Of a stretch of DNA of 14,486 nt, positions 6,035 to 13,546 are shown piece by piece (position 1 is the first letter of the stretch; each line of letters opens with the position of its first letter). A program made the translations under genes and the position numbers. The stretch lies in contig JAQGHJ010000836.1 in the NCBI GenBank assembly GCA_028288905.1, forward strand, positions 1 to 14,486, in the 5' to 3' direction. The notes beneath the pieces are model-generated. The model worked only from the letters and a program-made list of their open reading frames with translations. It was not told the DNA's origin and did no database searches. This DNA comes from Phycisphaerales bacterium (GTDB lineage Bacteria; Planctomycetota; Phycisphaerae; Tepidisphaerales; Tepidisphaeraceae).

Positions 6035-8188
6035 TTGTCCGATTCCCCTGTCAAGACCGCCACCCCCGGCCCGTCGGCCGATCCGTCGCCGCCGCCTTCG
6101 CGCCCCGGCCGATTCTGGCGGCACGTCCCGGCGAACCTCAGGTTCTTCGTCGCGTTTTTGGTCGTCCTGCTCGGGCTGTTCTCGCTGCTGCGGCTCGGGC
6201 TGATCCTCCGCGTTCGATCGCCGGCCGACGCGTCGTGGGGCGAGCTGGCGCGGGCGTTCGTCGTCGGGCTGCGGTTCGACCTGTCGACGGCGGCCTACCT
6301 GCTGCTGCCCGCCGTCGTGCTGTGCTACGTCCCATGGACCGCCCCGTGGCGGGGGCCGCAGACCCGCCGGGCGTTCCTGTGGCTGGCGACCGCCGTCGTC
6401 GGGTTCGCGGCGTTCGTGCTGGTGGCGGAGTTCGAGTTCTTCAAGGAGTTCCAGTCCCGGTACAACCAGCTGGCGATCCGGTACCTCGACCACCCGGAGA
6501 TCGTCGGCGGGATGGCTTGGTACAACTACCCGGTCGTCCGGTACCTGATCGGGATCGCGGCGCTGGCGGCCGTCGTCCACCTGGCGCTGCGGGCGGCGAT
6601 GGTGTTCGCGTACGGCCCGCCGGCGGCCGCGGCGGGCCCGGCTCGCCGGCTGTCGTTGCCGGTCGAGGCGGCCGGCGCCGCCGTGATCGGGGTCGGGCTG
6701 CTGCTGGGGGCCCGCGGCGGGGTGCAGGCCGAGCCGCTCCAGTGGGGGGACGCGTTCGGCGGGGACAACGAGTTCGTCAGCCAGATGAGCCTGAACGGGC
6801 TCTGGACGCTCGCCCACGCCGCGATGGACATGAACAACCGCGGCCGCGAGGCCGGCGGCTGGGCCACACAGCTGCCGGCGGACGAGGCCCGGCGGGTGGC
6901 CCGGCAGTCGATCTTCGCGGCCGGCGAGGTCGCCGTCGCCCCGGCCGACCGTACCGTCCTCCGCCGCGGCCCCGTCGCGTCGTCGCTCAAGCTCAAGACT
7001 TCGTCCGGTCGGCCGGCGAACGTCGTCGTCGTGATGATGGAGAGCTTCTCCGCCCGGTTCTGCGGGGCGACGGGGGCCGAGCGGTCGTTCACGCCCCGGT
7101 TCGACGCCGTCGCCAAGGACGGCGTCCTGTTCGACCGCGCGTTCTCGGCCGGGTCGCACACCCACCAGGGCATCTACGCTACCCAGCTCGGTTTCCCGAA
7201 CCTGCCCGGGTACGAGACGCTGATGGAGAGCGGCGTTTCGAACCAGGAGTTCTGCTCGCTCGCCTCGGTCCTCCGCGCCCGGGACTACCAGACGTTCTTC
7301 CTCTACAACGGCAACTTCTCCTGGGACAACATGCGGGGGTTCTTCCGCAAGCAGGGCGTCGACACGTTCGTCGGCGGCGACGAGATGGCGGCCGACGCCA
7401 AGTACCTAGACCACGTCTGGGGCGTGTCCGACGGCGACCTGTTCGACCGGTGCAACCGCGAGTTCCAGGCGGCGCACGAGAAGGGCCGGCCGTTCTTCGC
7501 GGCCGTTATGACGCTGTCGAACCATGCCCCGTTCGAGGTCCCGCCGGTCCCCGGGGCCGCCCCGATCACGGAGATGGGCGACTTCAGCCGCCGGCTCGAG
7601 GCGATGCGGTACGCGGACCACGCCGTCGGCGAGTTCGTCGCCGCCGCCCGCAAACTCAGCTACTTCAACGACACGCTGTTCGTGTTCGTCGGCGACCACG
7701 GGTTCGCCACCCGACCGAAGCTGACGGAGGTGAACCTGCTGTACCACCACGTCCCGCTGCTGTTCCTCGCGCCGGGGCTGACGGACAAGCGGGGCACCGT
7801 CGATCACCGGGTGGCCGGGCACAACAACGTCATCCCGAGCGTGCTCGGGCTGCTGGGGCTGGCCGACGCGACGCACGCGAGCTGGGGCCGGAGCCTGTTC
7901 GACGACTCGTTCGTGGACGAGAACTTCACCGTGTTCAAGATGAGCGGCGGCGGGAAAGCCGTCGCCCTGGCCCGCGGGGACGAGCTGCTCGTGCTGAACG
8001 ACGCTAAGGCCGAGCCGCAACTGCTCAAGTACACGCTGTGGCCGCCGGCCGTCGCCCCGGCCGCCGACCCGGACGCGCCGGTGCGGAAGAAGGCGATGGC
8101 CAAGGAGCTGCGGGCGTACGTGCAGTCGGCACTGGCCGACCTGATCGGCCAGAAGGCGGGCCTGATGGGGCCTGCGGCCGGGAAGTGA
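6035..8188 (+). CDS. LTA synthase family sulfatase-fold membrane enzyme (phosphoglycerol-transferase-like)
   Basis: 717 residues from TTG 6035, with GAGAGGG (6023-6029) five bases ahead; no ATG or GTG near the N-terminus fits better. About five membrane helices (roughly 35-57, 76-100, 112-135, 167-190, 210-228) are followed by an extracytoplasmic alkaline-phosphatase-fold domain (about 328-640). Family motifs: NVVVVMMESF with metal ligand Glu336, SHTHQG with probable nucleophile Thr376, LSNHAPF with His497, and VGDHGF with metal ligands Asp554/His555. The length and five-TM layout match LtaS and Gram-negative homologues of the OpgB/EptA-like superfamily. It should transfer a phosphoglycerol or similar head group from a lipid to an outer glycan or lipid. 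True lipoteichoic acid is not expected in planctomycetes, so the substrate is unknown. The sole enzyme gene between the TadE-like gene and the terminator, it is probably monocistronic. Confidence 0.88.
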   Translation: MSDSPVKTATPGPSADPSPPPSRPGRFWRHVPANLRFFVAFLVVLLGLFSLLRLGLILRVRSPADASWGELARAFVVGLRFDLSTAAYLLLPAVVLCYVPWTAPWRGPQTRRAFLWLATAVVGFAAFVLVAEFEFFKEFQSRYNQLAIRYLDHPEIVGGMAWYNYPVVRYLIGIAALAAVVHLALRAAMVFAYGPPAAAAGPARRLSLPVEAAGAAVIGVGLLLGARGGVQAEPLQWGDAFGGDNEFVSQMSLNGLWTLAHAAMDMNNRGREAGGWATQLPADEARRVARQSIFAAGEVAVAPADRTVLRRGPVASSLKLKTSSGRPANVVVVMMESFSARFCGATGAERSFTPRFDAVAKDGVLFDRAFSAGSHTHQGIYATQLGFPNLPGYETLMESGVSNQEFCSLASVLRARDYQTFFLYNGNFSWDNMRGFFRKQGVDTFVGGDEMAADAKYLDHVWGVSDGDLFDRCNREFQAAHEKGRPFFAAVMTLSNHAPFEVPPVPGAAPITEMGDFSRRLEAMRYADHAVGEFVAAARKLSYFNDTLFVFVGDHGFATRPKLTEVNLLYHHVPLLFLAPGLTDKRGTVDHRVAGHNNVIPSVLGLLGLADATHASWGRSLFDDSFVDENFTVFKMSGGGKAVALARGDELLVLNDAKAEPQLLKYTLWPPAVAPAADPDAPVRKKAMAKELRAYVQSALADLIGQKAGLMGPAAGK

Positions 8189-8258
8189 TGCGAAGCCGTG
8201 GCGCGGGGCGGGTCACACGGATTCGGATCTGCCGGGGGCCTTGAGGGACAGACGACGC

Positions 8259-8304
8259 AAAACGGGCGGGCCGCGGCGTAGATGCCGCGGCCCGCCCGTT
8301 TTTT
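8259..8304. terminator. Bidirectional intrinsic terminator between convergent genes
   Basis: Perfect 19-bp stem: 8259-8277 (AAAACGGGCGGGCCGCGGC) pairs with 8284-8302, loop GTAGAT, with T-runs on both strands (TTTTTT at 8299-8304 on plus; the leading AAAA gives TTTT on minus). It sits 70 bases after the LTA-synthase-like stop and 30 bases beyond the end of the minus-strand HEAT gene, so it can stop both. Confidence 0.92.
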
Positions 8305-8334
8305 CGCTCGTTTGATGACGTCTCGGCGGCCCGT

Positions 8335-9360
8335 TCAGCGGGCGGCGTCGGTCGCCGCTTGGCGGACGGCCGGGCTCTCGTGCGGGTCGTTGGCGACGGC
8401 GCGGAGGACGTCGGCCGCCTCGTCGCCGCCGAGCTTGGCCAGGGCCAGCACGGCCGCCCGGCGGACGACGGGCAAGAAGTACCCGTCGACGTTCCGGACG
8501 ACGGCCGCCAGCGGGCGGACGGCGGACGGGTCGCCGATGGCGGCCAGGGCCCGGACGGCCTCGGCGCTCGCCTCGGCCATCTCGTCGTACACGGCGTTCA
8601 ACAGGGCCGGGACGGCCCAGGCGTCGCCGAGCTGCCCGAGGCTGGCCGCGGCGGCCGCCCGAACGACCGAGTGGTAGTACCCGTCGGCGTTCTCGACCGC
8701 CGCCGCCAGCGGGCGAACGGCCGACCAGTCGCCGGCCCCGCCCAGCGCCGCCGCCGCCTCGCGGGCGACGTCGGCGGACGGGTTGTTGAGGTCGGCGATC
8801 AGTGCCCACACATCGGTCGTCGGGGCGTCGCTCGCCGGGACTTGCGTCGCCGGGAGTTCGTTCGCCGGGGCGGGAGCCGCCGCGGCCGGTACCGATGCGC
8901 CCGCCGCCGTCGTCGGCTTCTGCGGAGCCACTTCGGCTTTGGCCGGTTCGGATGCGGCGGCCTTCGCGGCGGCGGCAGCGGCCGGCTCGACCTTCGCCTC
9001 GCTGATACCCGCGACGGCCTTCGCCGGCTCACCCGCCTTCGCCACTTCGGCGACCTTTGTCTGGCCGGCCACTTCTGGGACGGCGACGGCCGGCGCGGCG
9101 ACCTTCGCCTCGGCCGGCTTGGTCTCAACAGCCTTGGCCTCAGCGGCCTTCGCCTCGACCGCCTTCACCTCGGCGGCCGGTGCCGGTAACGCCGCGGCCG
9201 GTGCCGTGGCCGGGCTCGCGACGACGCGGATAGACGTCGCCGCGTCTACCGGCGTGATGCTCGGCTTCGTCGGCTCGGCCGACGCCTTCGTTTGTGCGGG
9301 ACGGGGGGCCGTCTTGGGGATTGCAGAATACTTCTTCGCGCTCGTTCGCGTCGCTGCCAT
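8335..9360 (-). CDS. HEAT-repeat protein with histone-H1-like Ala/Lys/Pro-rich N-terminal half
   Basis: 341 residues from the ATG at 9358-9360 (minus strand), preceded by AGGA five bases away. Residues 1-182 are low-complexity: Ala, Lys, Pro and Glu with phrases such as AEAKAVETKPAEAK and PAKAVAG, like the disordered tails of bacterial H1-like proteins. No signal peptide or membrane helix is seen. Residues 183-341 are HEAT repeats of the PBS-lyase type (about four to five helical pairs). Two copies of SAVRPLAA (213 and 279) followed by DGY and a VVR helix mark an internal duplication of about 66 residues, also visible in the DNA. HEAT domains of this kind usually bind other proteins; the basic tail could bind nucleic acid or another polyanion. 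No enzyme motif is visible. Convergent with the upstream gene and separated from it by a shared terminator. Exact role unknown. Confidence 0.8.
   Translation of the reverse strand: MAATRTSAKKYSAIPKTAPRPAQTKASAEPTKPSITPVDAATSIRVVASPATAPAAALPAPAAEVKAVEAKAAEAKAVETKPAEAKVAAPAVAVPEVAGQTKVAEVAKAGEPAKAVAGISEAKVEPAAAAAAKAAASEPAKAEVAPQKPTTAAGASVPAAAAPAPANELPATQVPASDAPTTDVWALIADLNNPSADVAREAAAALGGAGDWSAVRPLAAAVENADGYYHSVVRAAAAASLGQLGDAWAVPALLNAVYDEMAEASAEAVRALAAIGDPSAVRPLAAVVRNVDGYFLPVVRRAAVLALAKLGGDEAADVLRAVANDPHESPAVRQAATDAAR
8462..8728 (-). repeat. Internal coding duplication in the HEAT-repeat gene
   Basis: Two DNA segments about 198 bases apart share near-identical stretches: around 8480-8520 and around 8678-8718 both read GTACCCGTCG, then ten or so variable bases, then GCCGCCAGCGGGCG on the plus strand. 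They correspond to residues near 213-235 and 279-300 of the protein and indicate that a two-repeat HEAT unit was duplicated in tandem. Confidence 0.6.
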
Positions 9361-9584
9361 GGGATCCTGCCGTGGATCGATGAGTGTGCTTCCGGTGACC
9401 GGGGACGCGGCTCCTCCGCCACGTTGCGCCGCCCGTCGGCTGTTGATGAGTATCGCCCATCGGAAGGCTTCCGGTACAGCCGATCACGTCAGATAACTCG
9501 GAAACCTGGCAGGAAACAGCTGTGAGATGGACAGCGAACGGAGTCGGTTGAGGCGAATCGGGTCGAGGGCGGCCCGCTGACCCG

Positions 9585-11426
9585 CTACTCCACCCGAAGG
9601 TCTTTGATCCCCATTTCCACCGTCACCCGCCCGTTCCACTCGTTCAGCGTCGGCTCCCCGGCCACGTCGACGGTGCCGCCGGCCCGGATGTCGTCGGCGA
9701 GCTTGCCGTAGCCGAACCCGATGCACTTGATCTGCCGCCCGCTGGCCGCGTCCCGCAGTTGGAGCTGGAGGTGGTCGCCGGTCTTGCCGACGCGGCGGGG
9801 GGCGGCCGCCACCTCCATCGACTTGAGGCACAGCAGCGGCCGGGGGTTGGCGTGGCCGAACGGGCCGAGGCGGTCGAGGTCGCGGACGAGGCTTTCGGTC
9901 AGCTGCGGGATGACGGCCTCGGCGTCGAGCCGTAGGTTCGGCACGAGCTGTTCGGGAGTCAGGGCGTCGAACGCGTGGTCGCGGAACGCGTCCCGGAACG
10001 CCTCGAAGTTCTCAGTCTTGAGCTTCAGCCCGGCCGCCATCTCGTGCCCGCCGTACGCCTCGAGGTGGTCGCCGACGGCGTGCAGCGCCTTGGCCAGGTG
10101 GAACCCGGCGATGCTCCGGCCCGACCCCTGGCCGTAGCTGGCGTCCGGGCCGCCGTGGCCGGTGTTCAGGGCGACCATGATCGTCGGGCGGTGGAACCGC
10201 TCGACGATCCGGCTGGCGACGATGCCGATCACGCCCGGGTGCCACTCCGCGTGCCCGAGCACGATCGCCCGGCTGTCGTCCCCGTCCTGCCCCAGCTCGA
10301 CGGCCTGGGCGACGGCCTGCTCGACGATCTTCTTCTCGACCGCTTGCCGGGCCTTGTTCTGCCCCTCCAGGAAGGTGGCGATCTCCTCGGCCTTGGCGGC
10401 GTCGGCCGTCGTGAGCATCTCGATCGCGAGCCGGGCGTGACCCATCCGGCCGCACGCGTTGAGCCGGGGGGCGAGCTTGAACCCGACGTCGAAGCTGCTG
10501 AGCTTCTGCCCGGTCAGCCCGGCCGACTCGATCAGGGCCCGGAGTCCGGTCATCTTGCTCGCCTTGAGCCCGCCGAGCCCGAAGTGCGCCAGCGCCCGGT
10601 TCTCGCCCGTCAGCGGGACGACGTCGGCGATCGTCCCGAGGGCGGCCAGGGCGGTCGCGTCGACCAGGAACTCGCGGTACGCGTCCGACACCTTCGCCCC
10701 GCCGCTCATCGCCAGCCCCAGCCCCCACGCCAGCTTGAACGCCACGCCCGCCCCGCACAGGTTCGGGTTCCCGTACGGCTCGCCCGCGGTCGGGAGCCGG
10801 GGGTGGACGAGGGCGCAGGCGTCGGGGAGGAGCGGGGGGAGAGTGTCGGTGTGTCGGAGTGTGGGGGTGTCCGAGTGGGGAGTCTCTCCGACTCCCACAC
10901 CCCCTCCCTCCCTCCACTCGTGGTGGTCCGTGATGATCAGGTCGACGCCGCGGTCGCGGGCGACCTGCGCCTGCTCGATCGCGGTGATGCCGCAGTCGAC
11001 GGTCACGATGAGCTGTGCCCCTTGGTCGCACAGCTGGGCGACGGCCTGGGCGTTCAGCCCGTACCCCTCCTCGATCCGGTGCGGGACGTAGAAGTCGGCC
11101 TGCCCGCCCAGCGCGCGGACCGCGTGCCAAAGGATGCTGGTGGCGGTGATGCCGTCGACGTCGTAGTCGCCGTAGATGACGATCTTCTGCCGGTCGCGGA
11201 CGGCCCGGGCGAGCCGGTCGGCGGCGGCGGCGACGCCCGGCAGCGTGTGCGGGTGGTGCAGGGCGGCCAGCGACGGGCGGAGGAACGTCTGGCAGGCGTC
11301 CGGGTCGGCCACTCCGCGGCACAGCAGGATCTGAGCGATCAGCGGCGACACCTTGAGCCGGGCGGCCAGCTCGACGGCCGCGGCGTGCGGCGGGGCGATG
11401 TTCCAACGCTTCGGGCGGTGCGTCAT
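9585..11426 (-). CDS. recJ: Single-stranded-DNA-specific 5'-3' exonuclease RecJ
   Basis: 613 residues from the ATG at 11424-11426 (minus strand), a usual RecJ length plus an insert. RecJ degrades single-stranded DNA 5' to 3' with metal ions and serves recombination (RecF pathway) and mismatch/base-excision repair in the cytoplasm. DHH-family motifs are all present: GDYDVDG (86-92), VDCGIT (143-148), TDHHE (166-170), IADVVPL (266-272); then DHHA1 region with NACGRMGHA (323-331), SGRSIAGFHL (435-444), GGHEMAAG (459-466), and the C-terminal OB-like segment. Between DHHE and the next conserved phrase (LLPDACALVHPRLP) are about 27 extra residues rich in Gly, Thr, His and Pro (171-197); most RecJ proteins have only a few residues there. 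The frame is intact, so the protein may be functional. The gene is divergent from the TPR genes and 224 bases upstream of the HEAT gene; no operon is evident. Confidence 0.96.
   Translation of the reverse strand: MTHRPKRWNIAPPHAAAVELAARLKVSPLIAQILLCRGVADPDACQTFLRPSLAALHHPHTLPGVAAAADRLARAVRDRQKIVIYGDYDVDGITATSILWHAVRALGGQADFYVPHRIEEGYGLNAQAVAQLCDQGAQLIVTVDCGITAIEQAQVARDRGVDLIITDHHEWREGGGVGVGETPHSDTPTLRHTDTLPPLLPDACALVHPRLPTAGEPYGNPNLCGAGVAFKLAWGLGLAMSGGAKVSDAYREFLVDATALAALGTIADVVPLTGENRALAHFGLGGLKASKMTGLRALIESAGLTGQKLSSFDVGFKLAPRLNACGRMGHARLAIEMLTTADAAKAEEIATFLEGQNKARQAVEKKIVEQAVAQAVELGQDGDDSRAIVLGHAEWHPGVIGIVASRIVERFHRPTIMVALNTGHGGPDASYGQGSGRSIAGFHLAKALHAVGDHLEAYGGHEMAAGLKLKTENFEAFRDAFRDHAFDALTPEQLVPNLRLDAEAVIPQLTESLVRDLDRLGPFGHANPRPLLCLKSMEVAAAPRRVGKTGDHLQLQLRDAASGRQIKCIGFGYGKLADDIRAGGTVDVAGEPTLNEWNGRVTVEMGIKDLRVE
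10836..10916. repeat. In-frame low-complexity hairpin insertion inside recJ
   Basis: Encodes RecJ residues 171-197. Base content is unlike the rest of the gene: on the minus strand it is rich in CAC/ACTC/GACAC steps, with rough heptamer units (CTCGGAC, ACCCCCA, CACTCCG, ACACACC, GACACTC). Its core folds as an imperfect hairpin: 10861-10876 pairs with 10891-10906 (13 of 16 positions), and GGAG 10879-10882 pairs with CTCC 10886-10889 around TCT. It keeps the frame open. It is probably a small repeat-type insertion or a slippage-grown tract. Confidence 0.7.
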
Positions 11427-11596
11427 CGGGGGGCTTTCGGGCGGACCGTCAGGAACATCGCCCCTGCGGGAACGGCGGGGCGGCGGAGGGAGTCGCGGAA
11501 CCCGCTGGGGCCACGCACGCTCCGACCGCCATCATACCCGACGGCTCCGCCCGCCACGCGGCCGTGGCAGTGCCTTTTAATCCACTGTTCGGGCCC

Positions 11597-11602
11597 TACA
11601 AT
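11597..11602 (+). promoter_or_regulatory. Candidate -10 box before the first TM-TPR gene
   Basis: TACAAT differs from TATAAT at one base and ends nine bases before GTG 11612, which would make the message leaderless or nearly so. TTTTAA at 11575-11580 lies 16 bases before it as a weak -35. Codons between 11564 and 11611 include many A/T third positions, unlike the gene, which suggests that this stretch is not translated. Confidence 0.35.
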
Positions 11603-11611
11603 GCCGGGTTC

Positions 11612-12529
11612 GTGTCGCAAGCCGTCCCTCCAAGCCCTGCCGCGCCGCCTGCTCCGCGCGGGTTCCTCGACGTCCCGTACCTGCTGTCCGCCAGTGAGCC
11701 GCGGCGACCGGTGCCGCGGCTCTGGTTCTTCCTCGGCGGCATGCTGCTGGTGATGGCGTCGAGCGCGGCGTTCTCCGGCGTGGCCGGGTCGGGCCGGCTC
11801 GCGGTCGAGATCTTCAGCGGCATGTTGATGGCGGGGCTGATGGCGGCAGTCGTCGCCGCCAGCGCCGCGGCCGTGCGGCGGGTGCGGGCCCAACAGGAAC
11901 TGATCGAGGGCGTCGGCGAGCTGCTGCAACTGCGGCGGTGGGCCGAGGCTGCCGGCCAGCTCGACCGGTTCCTGTCTGCCCCGGCCCGCACGGCCGGGCT
12001 GCGGGTGCAGGGCCTGATCTACCTCGGCGCGGTGTTGGCCCGGTACCAGCGGTTCGGCGACGCACTGACGGTGTACGAGCACGTGCTGGCCGCCGACGCG
12101 GTGGACGCCGGCACGGCGTACGGGCTGCGGCTGGGGCGGGCGATGGCCATGCTACGGGAGGACCACCTGGTGGACGCCGACCGGGCGATCTCGGAGCTGA
12201 AGCGGGCCGGCCCGACCGGCACGGCCGCGGCCGGGCTCGCGCTCGTCGAGTTGTACCGCGACGTGAAGACAGGTCACGCCGACGACGCCGTCACCCGATT
12301 TGCGAAGGTCCTCCCGATCGTCCGGCAACACTTGGGCCACCGGGCGAGCGACGCCTGGGGGCTCGTGGCGCGGGCGTACGACGTGCTCGGCCGAACGGCC
12401 GACGCGGCCGCCGCCTACCGCACCGCCACGCTGCTCGCCCCGGCGGTTGAACTGTCCCGGCGCTACCCGGAACTGCTCAAGCTGGAGGGGCGGTATGAGC
12501 CGACGTATGCGCCGCCCGAGGCGGCGTGA
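11612..12529 (+). CDS. Two-TM membrane protein with cytoplasmic or periplasmic TPR-like domain
   Basis: 305 residues from GTG 11612; the longer form from GTG 11564 adds 16 residues with atypical codon use and no ribosome site. A Pro/Ala-rich head is followed by two membrane helices (about 37-57 and 64-87) with a short loop between, then an alpha-helical domain (about 94-290) with TPR-like phrases: LLQLRRWAEAAGQLDRFL, ARYQRFGDALTVYEHVL and AYDVLGRTADAAAAYRTATLL. No catalytic motif is visible. TPR domains bind other proteins, so a membrane scaffold is likely, but no partner can be named. The next gene has the same architecture (two helices then helical repeats) and the same strand, 143 bases later. 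The gene is divergent from recJ across a short gap. Start codon is the least certain part. Confidence 0.78.
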   Translation: MSQAVPPSPAAPPAPRGFLDVPYLLSASEPRRPVPRLWFFLGGMLLVMASSAAFSGVAGSGRLAVEIFSGMLMAGLMAAVVAASAAAVRRVRAQQELIEGVGELLQLRRWAEAAGQLDRFLSAPARTAGLRVQGLIYLGAVLARYQRFGDALTVYEHVLAADAVDAGTAYGLRLGRAMAMLREDHLVDADRAISELKRAGPTGTAAAGLALVELYRDVKTGHADDAVTRFAKVLPIVRQHLGHRASDAWGLVARAYDVLGRTADAAAAYRTATLLAPAVELSRRYPELLKLEGRYEPTYAPPEAA

Positions 12530-12551
12530 ACCCATTTTCGATTGCCGAGTT

Positions 12552-12572
12552 CAGATCGCAGAACGCAGATTG
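12552..12572 (+). repeat. Three tandem degenerate heptamers, CAGATCG-CAGAACG-CAGATTG
   Basis: Three adjacent 7-base units sharing CAGA..G, in an AT-richer gap between the two TM-TPR genes. The last unit, CAGATTG, recurs inverted as CAATCTG at 12655-12661, eleven bases before the next start codon, so the gap can fold back on itself. Function unknown. Confidence 0.5.
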
Positions 12573-12672
12573 AAATGAGGGGTGCTAATTGAGGAAATCG
12601 CGACAAGGGCCGTGCCCGAACCGCCTCTAACCGTACTGCCGTCTGCTGCCTTTCCAATCTGAAATCCCGAAC

Positions 12673-13512
12673 ATGCTGTCGACCGCCTCCGCCATCTCCC
12701 GCCTCCGCCGCGACCTCACACTCGGCGCGCTCGTTAAAGGGCTGCTGGTGTTGGCCGCCGTGGCCGCCTTGGTCCTGCCGCCGATGCTGGCGCCGCAGGT
12801 GCACAGCGCGGCGGCACTGATGGGGGTCGGGGTTGTGTGGCTGGCGCTGACTTACAACAGCGCTAAGACCAGCCGGCTGTCGGCCGACTCGCCGGCGCTG
12901 ATCGCCGCCGGCGAGTACGACCGGGCGGAGGCGCAGATCGCCGCCGCCCTCGGCACCTTCTCTCTGTTCCGGGCGGTCAAGCTCCAGGCGCTGCACCACT
13001 TGGCCCTGCTCCGGTACGGGCAGAAGCGGTACGAGGACGCCGCCACGCTGAGCCGGGCCGTGCTGAATCAGCGGCTCGGGACGGCCGCCGCCCCGCTGGC
13101 GAAGCCGGCCCGGCTGCTGTTGGCCGACTCCATGCTCGAGGCCGGCGACGTCCGCGGGGCGTACGACGCGCTCCGCGAGCTGGCCGGTCAGCGGCTGTCG
13201 CTGCCGGAAGTGCTGAAGTTGCTGGCCGCCCAAGTCGACTACGAGTCCCGCGTCGGCGCCTGGGACCGGCTGACCCACGAGGCGATGACGAAGGTGCAAC
13301 TCGCCGAGCTGATGTCGACCCCGGCCGCCGCCCGCACCCAGGCCCTGCTCGCCGTCGCGTTCCGCCGGACGAACCGGTCGGACTTCGCCGACTGGCTGGC
13401 CGCCCGGGCCGCCGCGCTCGTCGACCCGGCCGCGCTCGTCGCCGAGCGGCCGCTGCTGGCCGAACTGTGGCCGGCCGCCGGGGCACGGTCCGTTGTTCCC
13501 TCGATAACGTGA
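12673..13512 (+). CDS. Second two-TM protein with TPR-like helical domain
   Basis: 279 residues from ATG 12673. A short basic head (RLRRDLTLG) is followed by two membrane helices (about 18-40 and 44-62), then helical repeats. Phrases such as LIAAGEYDRAEAQIAAAL, LLRYGQKRYEDAATLSRAVL and MLEAGDVRGAYDALRELAG are TPR-like. It shares build and position with the previous gene but little direct sequence identity by eye, so they are either distant paralogues or convergent partners. There is no clear ribosome site before the ATG; the upstream 143-base gap is AT-richer and repetitive. No catalytic residues are seen. It and the following small membrane-protein gene are 34 bases apart and likely co-transcribed. 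The function is unknown; a membrane-bound scaffold or an adaptor to a larger complex is a reasonable guess. Confidence 0.8.
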   Translation: MLSTASAISRLRRDLTLGALVKGLLVLAAVAALVLPPMLAPQVHSAAALMGVGVVWLALTYNSAKTSRLSADSPALIAAGEYDRAEAQIAAALGTFSLFRAVKLQALHHLALLRYGQKRYEDAATLSRAVLNQRLGTAAAPLAKPARLLLADSMLEAGDVRGAYDALRELAGQRLSLPEVLKLLAAQVDYESRVGAWDRLTHEAMTKVQLAELMSTPAAARTQALLAVAFRRTNRSDFADWLAARAAALVDPAALVAERPLLAELWPAAGARSVVPSIT

Positions 13513-13546
13513 TGGTCCACGCGGCGACTGCCCCCGAGCGCGAACG

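Noticed and set aside
5720..7165. 481-residue minus-strand frame over the LTA-synthase-like gene
   Set aside because: Composition is Arg/Asp/Gln/Pro-rich with no motifs, while the plus-strand protein has all catalytic residues.
8783..9496. 237-residue plus-strand Ala-rich frame opposite the HEAT gene
   Set aside because: It mirrors the low-complexity Ala-rich tail on the other strand; the minus frame alone runs on into HEAT repeats and has a ribosome site and a terminator.
10836..10916. CRISPR-like or transposon reading of the recJ tract
   Set aside because: Units are too short and irregular for CRISPR repeats with spacers, and there are no transposon ends or target duplications visible.
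9975..11753. 592-residue plus-strand frame opposite recJ
   Set aside because: RecJ motifs on the minus strand are complete; this frame has no recognisable domain.
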